Positions 1-9,229 are shown, counted from the first letter of the stretch. The stretch: 64,000 bases of DNA from Pseudoalteromonas luteoviolacea (GCF_021654285.1 NZ_JAKFZS010000003.1:1-64000); one strand, 5' to 3'. Made by a program: numbers and translations. The notes: generated by a model not told the origin, from the sequence alone.

Positions 1-223
1 AGATTTAAGATTAGCGCAAGGGCTTTTTTATTAATTTTTAAAAAAAAGGGGGAAGCGTTCAAAAACCCAGCAAAACCACACTTTTAGCAACGTTAAGTTC
101 AATAAAGAAGCATAATTTTTCACAACATCTATATTTTATTATTGCGATGTTTAATTAAGTCGTTAAGATAGCAACCTTTCTTTGTTAAATTAATGTGTAT
201 TCACTGTTTATTGGTAGATCGTT

Positions 224-697
224 ATGAATTCTTCAGGTCGTAAAACACTCGTTACTATTCTTATACTTGCAATTTTAGGGTATGTGATGGTTACGTTTTT
301 ATTAGCAAATAGCCAAATCGATTCCGCGGTACTATTTGCACTTGGTATTGTAATAGGTGGTCTGGCAGCAATAACAATTAATAAAACAACTATTGCGCAG
401 CCAGACAACGCAAACACAATACCTACAAAAACACTTTATGTTGGTAATTTGCCTTATCGTGCAAACGAGCAAGCAGTCAGAGAACTGTTTGAAGAAAAAG
501 GCCAAGTATTTTCTGTCCGTTTATTAAAGGACAAGAATACAGGAAAGAGAAGAGGCTTTGGTTTTGTAGAAATGCCCGAGGGCGATGCTAATAAAGCAAT
601 TAAAGAGCTAAATGAAATGGAGTTTCAGCAACGTACTTTAAAAGTAAGAGAAGCTAAACAAAAGCAAGAAGAGTCAGAGCCTAACTCTATAGCTTAA
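224..697 (+). CDS. Membrane-anchored RRM RNA-binding protein
   Basis: This 157-residue protein has two hydrophobic segments at about residues 8-28 and 34-53, followed by one RNA recognition motif at about 69-147. RNP2 reads LYVGNL (71-76) and RNP1 reads RRGFGFVE (109-116), so the RNA-contacting aromatic residues are present. The tail is charged and rich in Lys, Gln and Glu. RRM proteins of this size are known in many bacteria as single-domain RNA chaperone-like proteins; here the domain is tethered to the membrane and by topology should face the cytoplasm. The start is ATG, with only a weak ribosome-binding site. The 3' end overlaps the convergent murI by 11 bases. The RNA target is unknown. 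Confidence 0.85.
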   Translation: MNSSGRKTLVTILILAILGYVMVTFLLANSQIDSAVLFALGIVIGGLAAITINKTTIAQPDNANTIPTKTLYVGNLPYRANEQAVRELFEEKGQVFSVRLLKDKNTGKRRGFGFVEMPEGDANKAIKELNEMEFQQRTLKVREAKQKQEESEPNSIA

Positions 698-1493
698 TTA
701 ATTCTACACTCATACAGTGCTTAATAGCTGCTGTGCAGGTCGCATACCAATGCGTCAACTCATTTTGATTTGACGCCAGCAGCTCTTCTCTTACCCCAGT
801 CATATTTTTACCACTATACGTACAACCGTGCTGAGTTAATAAATACTCTACCCGCTTCGCTATCGCATAACCCGAATCAATCAAGTCCACATCAGTGTGT
901 AGCTTTGCCTTTAAAGCATTTTTAATAATTGGAAAGTGTGTACAGCCTAACACGAGTTTATCTATACCTGGATTTATATTGAGTCTATCTAACTCACTTC
1001 TTAATTGATCTTGTTTGATACATTTATGCCAATGAAAATGTTCAGCAATCGATACCAACTCAGTTGTGTGGTAAATATCAACCTGACAATCACTCGCAAA
1101 GTTTGAAATTAGATTAGCAGTATAAGCATTCTTTGACGTTGCAGGGGTCGCTAACAAACCGATGTGTTTTCTTACGCTCGAATTTGCTGCGGGCTTGATT
1201 GCTGGTACTACTCCAACAATTGGCGTCGTCGTATATTGTCGCGCAGTATCCAAAGCGTATGTAGAAGCGGTATTACAAGCAATCACAATCACATCAACAG
1301 ACTGGTTTGTATTATCAAGCCAAGATAATAGTGATATTAATCTAGATTTAATGGTTTCTTGAGATTGCAGGCCATAAGGTAGCAATGCATTATCCATCAC
1401 GTAACTATAGCGGGCGTACGGTAACCTTTTTTTAAGATGTGATAGAACACTTGTCCCACCAATCCCTGAATCAAAAACTAAAATATGTGGCAA
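687..1493 (-). CDS. murI: Glutamate racemase MurI
   Basis: This gene encodes a 268-residue cytosolic enzyme that interconverts L- and D-glutamate to supply D-Glu for peptidoglycan. The N-terminus carries FDSGIGG. The two catalytic cysteines sit in the family motifs ACNTAS (about residue 74) and LGCTHFP (about 184), which are the paired acid/base thiols of the racemase. Length is normal for the family. It converges on the RRM gene with an 11-base overlap and no visible terminator between them. The upstream gap to the next gene is 72 bp. Confidence 0.96.
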   Translation of the reverse strand: MPHILVFDSGIGGTSVLSHLKKRLPYARYSYVMDNALLPYGLQSQETIKSRLISLLSWLDNTNQSVDVIVIACNTASTYALDTARQYTTTPIVGVVPAIKPAANSSVRKHIGLLATPATSKNAYTANLISNFASDCQVDIYHTTELVSIAEHFHWHKCIKQDQLRSELDRLNINPGIDKLVLGCTHFPIIKNALKAKLHTDVDLIDSGYAIAKRVEYLLTQHGCTYSGKNMTGVREELLASNQNELTHWYATCTAAIKHCMSVELIKL

Positions 1494-1565
1494 ACTTCAA
1501 TCCCCCGCGTTCAAGACTCGAAGTTTGCCATGCTATAGAGCGAAAATAAACAACACTAAAGCGAC

Positions 1566-2669
1566 TTAGCTATTTTGTGCATCATCTTTGCTATTCAAAG
1601 CACTAAAGTAACTTTGCGCGTAGTCTAAGAATTGATTAAGCCTTTGCTGACCTTCATTCATCCACGCCATGATATCAGGCAACTGTGCTTGTAGGCCCAA
1701 TGACTCCGCGTCACTATTCAGCCCTTCCAGCCGCTTGTCCAATGGTGCAAATGCTTGTTCTAATTCCTTCATTGGGTTGCTTTGTTGATATTGTGCAATC
1801 GCTGCGGACGTTTTACTTTGCCTTAAGTCCATCGTAAAGTTAGTGATTTGCTCACTATCTAGACTCAGGCCTTTCGCCAGTTCAAAGGCATCATCGTATT
1901 CACCAGCAAAAAATGAATCACTCACATCACGAATATCTTCCATCATGGCATTTATGGCTTCTTGTTCCTCTTCATTAAGTTCACCATTCACACTGATAGA
2001 AAAACTTACTTCTTGAGAAGAACTCTCGCCATAAGCAAAGCCGACATTATCACCATTACGTTCGTAACTAGCACCACGTGACTGACTATATGCATCACTG
2101 AACGAAATAACGACTTCGTCACCTTCCGCTGTCGTAAAAGCATATTCAGCTTTATTCGACAAACTAGCAAATTGCGCTGCACTGACAGACAAATGCTGAG
2201 GAGTTGGGTTAAACAGCTCCTTTTCAAACTCATCTAAGCCATTAAAAATCCCTTCTTTGGACTTTTCTATACCCTCAGAGATTTCATCATCAAATAGCCC
2301 CGAATCTTTTAGCTCACCTGTTGCTTCATCAATACCCGTTTGCACCCCTTTGCGGGCTTGTTCTAACATGCTCTTCAAGGTTTCGTCATCCTGACCATCC
2401 GCTTTTGCCTTATTGATAGCTCCCTGCACAAAGCCAAGTACATTCTTAACAATTTCTTCGTAATCAAAAAAAGGCTTTTCGGTCTCTTCTTTTTTTTCAA
2501 TGCCCAGTGCCTGAGCCAACTTATCATCGAGCACTTTCGCAGCAACCTGAGATTTATTCCCCTGATAAACATCTGAGTTTATTGAAATATTAGGAATGTT
2601 TGGCTTCGCTTTTGCTGCATTATGCTGCATTGCTGGGTTTAACAGCTGATTCAACTGTCCGATCTTCAT
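1566..2669 (-). CDS. DUF5610-like protein, function unknown
   Basis: This 367-residue protein has no signal peptide or membrane segment. It is acidic and rich in Gln, Ala, Ser and Glu. After a low-complexity N-terminus, a helical block at about residues 40-120 (containing KVLDDKLAQALGIEKK and a QGAINKAKADGQ stretch) resembles the DUF5610 domain found in marine gammaproteobacteria. The second half is less conserved, with several predicted amphipathic helices and a C-terminal LNQFLDYAQSYFSAL segment. No enzymatic motif is visible. The family assignment is from recollection of the motif and is moderate; the biological role is not known to me. Confidence 0.6.
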   Translation of the reverse strand: MKIGQLNQLLNPAMQHNAAKAKPNIPNISINSDVYQGNKSQVAAKVLDDKLAQALGIEKKEETEKPFFDYEEIVKNVLGFVQGAINKAKADGQDDETLKSMLEQARKGVQTGIDEATGELKDSGLFDDEISEGIEKSKEGIFNGLDEFEKELFNPTPQHLSVSAAQFASLSNKAEYAFTTAEGDEVVISFSDAYSQSRGASYERNGDNVGFAYGESSSQEVSFSISVNGELNEEEQEAINAMMEDIRDVSDSFFAGEYDDAFELAKGLSLDSEQITNFTMDLRQSKTSAAIAQYQQSNPMKELEQAFAPLDKRLEGLNSDAESLGLQAQLPDIMAWMNEGQQRLNQFLDYAQSYFSALNSKDDAQNS

Positions 2670-2830
2670 GATTGCTCTCCGCTATACCCTATCAGTTAAT
2701 TATCGGCCATATGGGACAAAGCTAAAGGTAATTTGTACAATAAAACTGCAATTTTAGCCCTAAGCACTGGACAAATGTTCCTCGCCCCCTAAAATAGCGC
2801 CTCCTTGCAATATACAAAGGTAGCCTCAGC

Positions 2831-3928
2831 ATGGCCGTGATCAAAATCGATGCTTCGCAATACGAACAGCAGCTTGCAGAAAAACAACAGCGTATTAGTG
2901 CGCAATTCGCCCGCTTTAATGCCCCTGAATTAGAAGTTTATGACTCTGAAACCAGTCATTACAGACAACGCTGTGAGTTTCGCGTATGGCACGATGGTGA
3001 AGATTTGTATCACATTATGTTTGACCAACAAAGTAAAGAAAAAATACGTGTCGACCATTTTGATCCAGGCGCACCTTTAGTCAATGAGCTGATGCAGGTG
3101 ATGATGGAAAAGCTTCGTCACAATGAAATTTTAAGGCGAAAGTTATTTCAAATTGACTACCTATCAACGCTCAGCGGTGAAATTTTAATAAGTTTGCTTT
3201 ATCACAAGCAGCTTGATGATAGCTGGCAAGAAGCGATGACTGCACTAAGAGCGGAGCTCCAGCAAACTTATAAAATTGACTTTATTGGTAGAGCAAGAAA
3301 ACAAAAAGTTGTCTTTGGTGATGATTTCGTGACGGAAAAACTGACTGTGGACGATACCGAATATACTTATCAGCAAGTCGAAAACAGCTTTACTCAACCT
3401 AATGCAAAAGTGAATGAAAAAATGCTGTCATGGGCTAAGTCTATAGCGCGCCTGCTCTCGAATGACTTACTTGAACTCTATTGTGGTAATGGTAACTTCT
3501 CTATCGCACTCGCAGAGCATTTTGATCGTGTTCTAGCTACTGAAATTTCAAAATCGTCTGTACATTCAGCGCAATATAATATTGCAGCCAATAAGGTCAC
3601 CAATTTAGATATTATCCGTATGTCGAGTGAAGAGTTTACGGATGCAATTAAAGGAAAACGCAGCTTCTCTCGTCTCAATGGCATTGATCTACAGTCTTAC
3701 AATTGCCAAACAATACTAGTTGACCCGCCTCGTGCAGGTATGGATGAGCTGACCTGCCGATTAGTCAGTAACTATGACAATATTATTTATATCTCTTGTA
3801 ACCCTGACACATTAGAACGTGACCTTGATATTTTGAGTGAAACTCACAAAATCGAGCGCATTGCGATATTTGATCAGTTTCCATATACACATCATGTTGA
3901 ATCCGGTGTATTTTTAACGCGTAAATAA
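2831..3928 (+). CDS. trmA: tRNA (uracil-5-)-methyltransferase TrmA
   Basis: This gene encodes a 365-residue S-adenosylmethionine-dependent enzyme that makes m5U54 in the T-loop of tRNA (and methylates tmRNA). The N-terminal substrate-recognition part contains [17 protein letters not shown]. The Rossmann methyltransferase domain contains [14 protein letters not shown] (SAM site), VDPPRAGMD, and the nucleophilic cysteine in [10 protein letters not shown] catalytic Glu lies near the end in HHVESGVFL. Length matches the E. coli enzyme closely. A strong bidirectional terminator follows directly. Confidence 0.96.
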   Translation: MAVIKIDASQYEQQLAEKQQRISAQFARFNAPELEVYDSETSHYRQRCEFRVWHDGEDLYHIMFDQQSKEKIRVDHFDPGAPLVNELMQVMMEKLRHNEILRRKLFQIDYLSTLSGEILISLLYHKQLDDSWQEAMTALRAELQQTYKIDFIGRARKQKVVFGDDFVTEKLTVDDTEYTYQQVENSFTQPNAKVNEKMLSWAKSIARLLSNDLLELYCGNGNFSIALAEHFDRVLATEISKSSVHSAQYNIAANKVTNLDIIRMSSEEFTDAIKGKRSFSRLNGIDLQSYNCQTILVDPPRAGMDELTCRLVSNYDNIIYISCNPDTLERDLDILSETHKIERIAIFDQFPYTHHVESGVFLTRK

Positions 3929-3946
3929 TACCGCTAACCCATAATC

Positions 3947-3976
3947 AAAAAAACCCCGCAATTGCGGGGTTTTTTA
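3947..3976. terminator. Bidirectional Rho-independent terminator, trmA/dsbA
   Basis: A perfect 16-base palindrome (CCCCGCAATTGCGGGG, 3954-3969) is flanked by an A run on the left and a T run on the right. It therefore works for trmA on the plus strand and for the converging dsbA operon on the minus strand. Confidence 0.93.
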
Positions 3977-3990
3977 TTTATCTTACGAGC

Positions 3991-4623
3991 TTACTTGCTA
4001 GCTAAATAGTTAATCAACTTCGCAATATCATCAGGGCTGGTGATGCCTGAATCTCTACCAAGTACTAACTTATATTTACCGCTGACAATAAATGTCGGCA
4101 CACTTGATAAAGCGCCTTTCTCTTGCAGCTGTTTTTGCTGTCTTGCCATTTTCGAAGCTTTAGTACGCACAGAGAAGCTCTTGTACATTTTGTCAAACTT
4201 GGCACCATCAACACCTTGTGCAACAAATACGTCTTTGATATCCGCAAGCTCATTGAAGTTACCGCGTTTTGTGTGAATATGGTTGAACATAGCAGACACA
4301 ATTTGCTTTTTCTGCGGTAAAACCTCAGCAGTTGCGAGTGCTGTAGCAATCATTTTTTGATGTTCAGGGTCGCGACTACCAATAAAATCAACATGGCTCT
4401 TTTTAAATTTAACCCCGTCATCTAATTTTGGTTTAAACTCTTCAATTAACCCTTCAAAGTTATTACACGCTGGGCAATAAAATGAAAAGTACTCTGTCAC
4501 TTCAGGCTTTTTTGTTCCGCGCTCTGCAATCACTTCATAATGTTTACCCTCTTCATATGTGGCAGCATTTGCAGCCAAAGGTAACATCAATGCTAATAAC
4601 GCAGCTTTTATCGATTTCAACAT
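3991..4623 (-). CDS. dsbA: DsbA-family thiol:disulfide oxidoreductase with CPAC site
   Basis: This 210-residue protein starts at the ATG at 4623, preceded by GGAG; an upstream in-frame start is less likely. It has a Sec signal (MLKSIKAALLALMLPLAANA), so the enzyme acts in the periplasm. The thioredoxin-fold active site is FYCPACNNFEG, CPAC rather than the usual CPHC, and the cis-proline loop SSVPTFIV is intact. It is the last gene of srkA-dsbA-dsbA and its closest relative is the DsbA immediately upstream, with a nearly identical signal peptide, which points to tandem duplication. The altered dipeptide between the cysteines is expected to make it less oxidising. It could be specialised for particular substrates; that is inference. 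Confidence 0.9.
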   Translation of the reverse strand: MLKSIKAALLALMLPLAANAATYEEGKHYEVIAERGTKKPEVTEYFSFYCPACNNFEGLIEEFKPKLDDGVKFKKSHVDFIGSRDPEHQKMIATALATAEVLPQKKQIVSAMFNHIHTKRGNFNELADIKDVFVAQGVDGAKFDKMYKSFSVRTKASKMARQQKQLQEKGALSSVPTFIVSGKYKLVLGRDSGITSPDDIAKLINYLASK

Positions 4624-4638
4624 ATTATTCTCCAACCA

Positions 4639-5262
4639 TTATTTTTCTAATAAATGTTTAACTAATTCGTTGAATTCAGCTTGGCTTCTCAAAGAATTTG
4701 TAATTACACGGTATTTATCGTTGACGATAAATGTAGGCACACCTTTAAGTGCACCAGCTTCACTAAATCGCTTCTGATCGTCCTGCATTGCCTTTTCAGC
4801 TGCAATAACAGGCATACTCGCCAATGCAGATTCAAACTTTTCAGCTGATACACCGTGCGCTTCTAGTAACTTTTGCACGTCTTTCATGCTAGCAAAGCGG
4901 CCGTTTTGCTCATGGATGGTCTTGAAAATTTGATCAACCACTTGCGAATCAACACCAAATTGCTTGGCCACGATGTAACCATAGCTTAGGTATTGCTGTG
5001 CTTCTGGAGGTATCCCCCCCATAAAATTAACGTGGATTTTTTCAAAAGGAACCGTTATTGGTAGGCTGGCATGCAACGCTCTTGCAGGGCCTTCAAACTT
5101 ATAGCAATGAGGGCAATAAAATGAAAAGAACTCCACAACTCGTGGCGTTTTACTTTTTTCTAATGATAATGTTTCGTAATGCACACTTTCTTTAAACTCA
5201 GCAGCCATTGCAGCAATTGGCATACATAGCGCCAGCAAAGCCACTTTAATCGATTTCAACAT
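4639..5262 (-). CDS. dsbA: Thiol:disulfide interchange protein DsbA
   Basis: This 207-residue periplasmic disulfide oxidase has a signal peptide (MLKSIKVALLALCMPIAAMA), the classical active site FYCPHCYKFEG at about residues 48-58, and the cis-proline loop KGVPTFIVNDKYR. It introduces disulfides into exported proteins, including, very likely, type II secretion substrates, and is normally reoxidised by DsbB (not in this window). It lies 19 bp downstream of srkA, the same arrangement as E. coli yihE-dsbA, and 15 bp upstream of a second, divergent-sequence DsbA. Confidence 0.95.
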   Translation of the reverse strand: MLKSIKVALLALCMPIAAMAAEFKESVHYETLSLEKSKTPRVVEFFSFYCPHCYKFEGPARALHASLPITVPFEKIHVNFMGGIPPEAQQYLSYGYIVAKQFGVDSQVVDQIFKTIHEQNGRFASMKDVQKLLEAHGVSAEKFESALASMPVIAAEKAMQDDQKRFSEAGALKGVPTFIVNDKYRVITNSLRSQAEFNELVKHLLEK

Positions 5263-5281
5263 GTACTTTCTCTCTTAAATT

Positions 5282-6256
5282 TTATGGATAAATTGTTAGA
5301 GCTGGCTCATCAAGCGCAGCCAATTGTTCTTTTAATGCCAAGATCTGCTGTTCCCAATATTTGTCTGTCGAAAACCAAGAAAAGTTCCTTGGAAATGCAG
5401 GATCTTGCCAACGTTTTGCCAACCACCCCATATAGTGGATCATACGCATTGCCCGCAGCGGTTCAATTAGTTGTAATTGAGTCATGTCTAAGTCACTAAA
5501 CTCCTCATAACCACCGAGTAAAGTGTCTAATTGCAATGCTTGGTTTTGACGGTCACCATTTAACATCATCCATAGATCTTGGATAGCAGGTCCCTGACGA
5601 CAGTCATCTAAGTCTACAATCATTAATTGTTCTTGAGACCACAGAATATTGCCAGCATGGCAATCTCCATGCAATCTGATCGTATCATTAACTGTGAATT
5701 TTTCTTCCGTTTTTTTAACAACTTGCTCTAAAACAGTAGAAAAAGCCAAATGTAGGGTATGTGGTAAACACTCGCTAGCCAAAATATCTTGGCTTGCTTG
5801 TCTTAAAAAGCTGTCAGTATTGACGCTTGGACGATGTGTAAAATCATACTTTTTAGACACACTGTGAAGTCTGCCTATGTAGCGCCCCAAGACTTCGAGT
5901 TGGTCCAAATTATCCATCTCAAACTGTCTTCCACCCACACTTGGGAATAACGCAAAGCGGTACCCTTTATGTTCAAATAAACTGGTGTTATCTTGTTTAA
6001 TAGGACACACAACGGGTACTTCAGACTCAGCAAGTTCAAATGAGAATGCATGCTCTTCCTTAATCTGTTCATCGCTCCAACGGTGCGGACGATAAAACTT
6101 TACAACATAGCGCTTGGCATCATCACTGCGAAACTGATATACGCGGTTTTCATAGCTGTTCAGAGGAAGAAGCCCAGATTCTGGATAAACCCCGATACTT
6201 TCAATTGCATCGAGAATCAGATCTGGTGTGAGATTTTGATAGCTAAAGTCGCTCAT
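5282..6256 (-). CDS. srkA: Stress response kinase A (YihE family)
   Basis: This gene encodes a 324-residue cytosolic kinase of the choline-kinase/aminoglycoside-phosphotransferase fold. The catalytic loop is HGDCHAGNILW and the metal-binding segment is VDLDDCRQGP, both complete. E. coli SrkA/YihE is a Ser/Thr kinase linked to the Cpx envelope stress response and counteracts MazEF-mediated death. Its position as first gene before dsbA is the conserved arrangement in gammaproteobacteria. The operon promoter should lie in the 150 bp upstream; I see no convincing regulator site there. Confidence 0.93.
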   Translation of the reverse strand: MSDFSYQNLTPDLILDAIESIGVYPESGLLPLNSYENRVYQFRSDDAKRYVVKFYRPHRWSDEQIKEEHAFSFELAESEVPVVCPIKQDNTSLFEHKGYRFALFPSVGGRQFEMDNLDQLEVLGRYIGRLHSVSKKYDFTHRPSVNTDSFLRQASQDILASECLPHTLHLAFSTVLEQVVKKTEEKFTVNDTIRLHGDCHAGNILWSQEQLMIVDLDDCRQGPAIQDLWMMLNGDRQNQALQLDTLLGGYEEFSDLDMTQLQLIEPLRAMRMIHYMGWLAKRWQDPAFPRNFSWFSTDKYWEQQILALKEQLAALDEPALTIYP

Positions 6257-6370
6257 TGCTGCTGTCCATTAATCGTGTGAAAAGTGTTGGTATTGGCAAA
6301 TAAAGCCTTTAGACCACAGCACAATAGGATAAAGCCAAGTATGTTTTGAAGCAAAAATATATTATCGCTT

Positions 6371-6397
6371 GGGGAACATACTTAATGTATATCCCCC
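6371..6397 (-). terminator. Imperfect hairpin downstream of ccoG
   Basis: A GC-capped imperfect hairpin (GGGG...CCCC arms around ATAC/GTAT) lies 12 bp after the ccoG stop. There is no immediate T run on the minus strand, so it may be only a weak terminator or a 3'-end stabiliser. Confidence 0.4.
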
Positions 6398-6408
6398 AAA
6401 ATAGGCGC

Positions 6409-7830
6409 TCAACGTCCTTTGAAGAAGTTTGTTGGCTGGGAAATTTGAGACTCGGGTGCTGAATCACTAGAAAGTACAAAATGAAACTCAGTCACGGGTT
6501 TTGTTAGGTCATATGGATCCATCACCACAGAAACGGGGATATCTAATGTAGACCCAGCTGAAACTGTCGCAGATTGCTTACCCAGAAGTTCAAAATGCTC
6601 GAGGCCACTCACCGCAATATTAAAAGTTTGCATTGTCTGCGCTTTGTTTATCAATTTGAGAGTATAGGTATTCTCAACCATGCCATCGTAATTAACTCGG
6701 TATAATTGGTTTCTATCGCGGATAATATCCAACTCAAATGTTTTTCGCATCGCGATATTAACAAGCAAAGCGCCGCTTAAAATCAATAAAATAAGTACGT
6801 AACCAATCAACTTAGGACGCACTGGTTTAGTTACTCGTTTTGCATGTTCTAAATTACGCTCAGTGGTATATGAAATTAAACCACGCGCATAGTTCATTTT
6901 ATCCATCACACCATCACATGCATCAATGCAAGCCCCACAGTTAATGCACTCATATTGTAACCCATTGCGTATATCTATGCCTGTTGGACAAACTTGGACA
7001 CATAATTTACAGTCAATACAGTCGCCTAAGCCTAGTTCTTTCGGGTCTTGTTTGCGGCCTCGCGGTCCCCTGCCTTCACCTCGTTTGTTATCATAGCTCA
7101 CGGTAAAAGTGTCTTTATCAAACATGGCAGATTGGAACCGCGAATAAGGGCAAATATGCAAACACATGATTTCTCGCATCCAACCCGCATTACCATATGT
7201 ACAGACCGCAAATACCACAACACTGACAGTGGCATAGCCGCTTGCTGAAAACATCATCAGATCAGGTAACAGTGTTCTTATTGGTGTGAAGTAACCAACA
7301 AACGTGACCGCCGTATAAAACGAAAAGGCTAGCCAACTAACATGCTTGGCGCCTTTTCGAAGAAACTTATCTAAGTCCATAGGACGTTGGTCGAGCTTTT
7401 TTCGCTGATTTGCAGAGCCCTCACACTTTTCTTCGAACCAGATAAAAATAAATGTCCAGACGGTTTGTGGACACGTATAGCCACACCAAACACGACCATA
7501 GAATGTGGTTACTAAAAAAAGGGCAAATGCCGCAATCATTAAAATAAACGCCAAAATCGTCAAATCTTGTGGCCACAAAGTCAGGCCAAAAATATTGAAC
7601 TTCTGTTCAAACAAATCAAACAGTACAGCTTGTTGGCCATTAAAATTGAGCCAAGGCAAAAGCATGAATGCAAGCATACCCAAAAAGCCGATCCGCTGAC
7701 GCAGCAATTGATGCATACCTTTTACCGCGCGTACATAAATACGATTACGCGGGTTAAATCTATCCGGCTGAAGGTTTTCCGGCTTTTGAATCTCAACAGG
7801 GATATTCTTGATTTTAATTTTATTGTCCAT
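6409..7830 (-). CDS. ccoG: Cytochrome c oxidase accessory protein CcoG (RdxA/FixG)
   Basis: This gene encodes a 473-residue inner-membrane iron-sulfur protein. Several transmembrane helices (about residues 45-65, 85-110, 165-185, 195-215 and 345-365) surround a CGYTCPQTVW motif. A pair of ferredoxin-type clusters follows, with CIDCKLCVQVCP and CINCGACIDACD. The C-terminus is a periplasmic immunoglobulin-like FixG_C domain. Family members reduce copper for assembly of cbb3-type oxidase. The gene stands alone here, without the ccoNOPQ structural genes, so those must lie elsewhere if present. The upstream 216 bp is shared with a divergent small gene. Confidence 0.94.
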   Translation of the reverse strand: MDNKIKIKNIPVEIQKPENLQPDRFNPRNRIYVRAVKGMHQLLRQRIGFLGMLAFMLLPWLNFNGQQAVLFDLFEQKFNIFGLTLWPQDLTILAFILMIAAFALFLVTTFYGRVWCGYTCPQTVWTFIFIWFEEKCEGSANQRKKLDQRPMDLDKFLRKGAKHVSWLAFSFYTAVTFVGYFTPIRTLLPDLMMFSASGYATVSVVVFAVCTYGNAGWMREIMCLHICPYSRFQSAMFDKDTFTVSYDNKRGEGRGPRGRKQDPKELGLGDCIDCKLCVQVCPTGIDIRNGLQYECINCGACIDACDGVMDKMNYARGLISYTTERNLEHAKRVTKPVRPKLIGYVLILLILSGALLVNIAMRKTFELDIIRDRNQLYRVNYDGMVENTYTLKLINKAQTMQTFNIAVSGLEHFELLGKQSATVSAGSTLDIPVSVVMDPYDLTKPVTEFHFVLSSDSAPESQISQPTNFFKGR

Positions 7831-8046
7831 ACAAGCTCCTTAAGTGCTTTGGACAGGTTACTCGCTACAGTGACCTTACTTTTACTAAGGATATTATATG
7901 CAACAGCTCGCTTTTAGCGTAGCCATAAATCGCACGACGGTGACAAAAACTACGAATATTTCCTGAGCAATTCGCTTGCTTTTGATTCTTGCATTTTATT
8001 ACACTGTCACTTTGATTGAGTCGAATAGATCAAATTTGCGAGCTTT

Positions 8047-8403
8047 ATGAAAAAATACCTGTTACTTGTACTCATTATACTGGCGTTATTCACCATTGAT
8101 CATCCCTTGATCAAGGAGCCTAGAGATAAGCTCCTGCAACAAGGTGTCGATACCCTTGGTGAAACCAGTAAAACCCAGTATAGCCTTGCTGCAAAGCAAG
8201 CACGGCATGAAATTGCTAAAGAGATAGACCTCACACCATCGGAAAAAGAATATCTGCAAGATGCACTTGCTACGGATGAAAAAGTTAAAGTTTTTCACGT
8301 GCGCTTTTGCCAAGAACATGAACTCAATTTGTACTTCTTCGGGCCCAAATTACAAACTATTTGTGATGCGACGAAAAAAGCAATAAGAAAGGCTGAGCTT
8401 TAA
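8047..8403 (+). CDS. Small signal-anchored protein of unknown function
   Basis: This 118-residue protein has an N-terminal hydrophobic segment (residues 4-16) and a charged remainder, likely periplasmic or membrane-anchored. Two cysteines (in RFCQEHE and QTICDATKKA) could form a disulfide across the C-terminal half. I do not recognise a named family. Its TAA stop overlaps the ATG of the next gene (TAATG), so the two are translationally coupled. Confidence 0.75.
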   Translation: MKKYLLLVLIILALFTIDHPLIKEPRDKLLQQGVDTLGETSKTQYSLAAKQARHEIAKEIDLTPSEKEYLQDALATDEKVKVFHVRFCQEHELNLYFFGPKLQTICDATKKAIRKAEL

Positions 8404-8609
8404 TGATAGACATAACACAGTTTAACAAACTTCGAGCGCGTTCGTTTAACGACCAAAAAGCCTTACTTAAAAAATTAGCGAAGGGACAAACTGTCCTTTG
8501 CCAGACATGCGGTCAGGCAATCTCATTAAATGTCGCGGTTAAAGAAGGTGAGAAGGCAACGGCGCAATGCGCAAAAGGCTGTACACATATCGAACTAGAT
8601 GTAGCTTGA
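8403..8609 (+). CDS. Small zinc-ribbon-like protein
   Basis: This 68-residue protein has the spacing CQTCGQ ... CAKGC, that is CxxC followed about 23 residues later by CxxxC. This suggests a small structural zinc ribbon. The N-terminal half is basic and helical (KLRARSFNDQKALLKKLAKG). The start overlaps the stop of the preceding gene by one base. Nucleic-acid or protein binding is plausible, but no family is certain. Confidence 0.75.
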   Translation: MIDITQFNKLRARSFNDQKALLKKLAKGQTVLCQTCGQAISLNVAVKEGEKATAQCAKGCTHIELDVA

Positions 8610-8632
8610 GTTCAATAACTCAAACTACATCT
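8597..8632. terminator. Long hairpin between convergent genes
   Basis: Two 16-base arms (8597-8612 and 8617-8632) pair with a single mismatch around a CAAT loop. The left arm overlaps the stop codon of the zinc-ribbon gene. It sits exactly between two convergent genes, so it probably terminates both, although a T run is lacking. Confidence 0.65.
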
Positions 8633-8639
8633 CATAAAA

Positions 8640-9227
8640 TTACTCGTTGTATAAACCACTACTTAGCGCGACTTGCTCGATTAATTCAGCGTAGGCTGGT
8701 GCTACTTCTGAGGCAAGCTGGTATTGTTGCTCAATGAATGCCTCAATACCGACTTCAATTGCTTTACAATACACCTCAACCTGATCAAACTGCAGGCTGA
8801 AAAAGCCTAGCAATTCTGTACTGGTCACAAGTGCCTGCTTGAGTTCATCTGAAAGACTGTCACTTTGATTCAGTTTATTCAAATAACTTTGGCAGCCATG
8901 CAAAAATCCAGTGCTCCATAGCTGCTTATCACTCCAAGGGGAAGACAAATCGAAAGGGAGTGCAAAACCGCTTGAAAAAACTTGCTCACTGATATGATGG
9001 TGTAGCGCTAAAAATGCAAAGACAACATCCTCAGACACCTGTTCGTCTGCACCGGTTACATGACTTAGCCAAGCTTCTGGCTCAACGCCATCAGGGCTGC
9101 ATACGGTTGCAAACAAAAAACCTTCTAACGATTTAAGCTCTAGTGCATCAGGGTATGTCTGAGCGCGCTGGCTCAGATAATTCACAAGTAAAGCCTCATG
9201 TGCAGGCTGATAACTAAAATCCATCAT
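8640..9227 (-). CDS. UPF0149 (YgfB/YecA-like) family protein
   Basis: This 195-residue, all-helical, acidic cytosolic protein carries the UPF0149 signature LEGFLFATVCSPDGVEPEAWL near residue 35. Family members such as YgfB and YecA are poorly understood; some carry a C-terminal SEC-C zinc motif, which is absent here. Two adjacent ATG codons can serve as the start; the gene follows gspN with only 2 bp between them. It may therefore be cotranscribed with the secretion operon, although a secretion role is not implied by its sequence. Confidence 0.8.
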   Translation of the reverse strand: MMDFSYQPAHEALLVNYLSQRAQTYPDALELKSLEGFLFATVCSPDGVEPEAWLSHVTGADEQVSEDVVFAFLALHHHISEQVFSSGFALPFDLSSPWSDKQLWSTGFLHGCQSYLNKLNQSDSLSDELKQALVTSTELLGFFSLQFDQVEVYCKAIEVGIEAFIEQQYQLASEVAPAYAELIEQVALSSGLYNE

Positions 9228-9229
9228 TA

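Noticed and set aside
1..223. Possible small gene or RNA in the first 220 bases
   Set aside because: The sequence is AT-rich with no start/ribosome-site combination and no stable hairpin; only upstream DNA of the RRM gene is supported.
8011..8034. TTTGAT ... ATCAAA near the ccoG/small-gene promoter, looking like an FNR box
   Set aside because: The half-sites are separated by 12 bases, whereas the FNR site has 4, so it does not fit.
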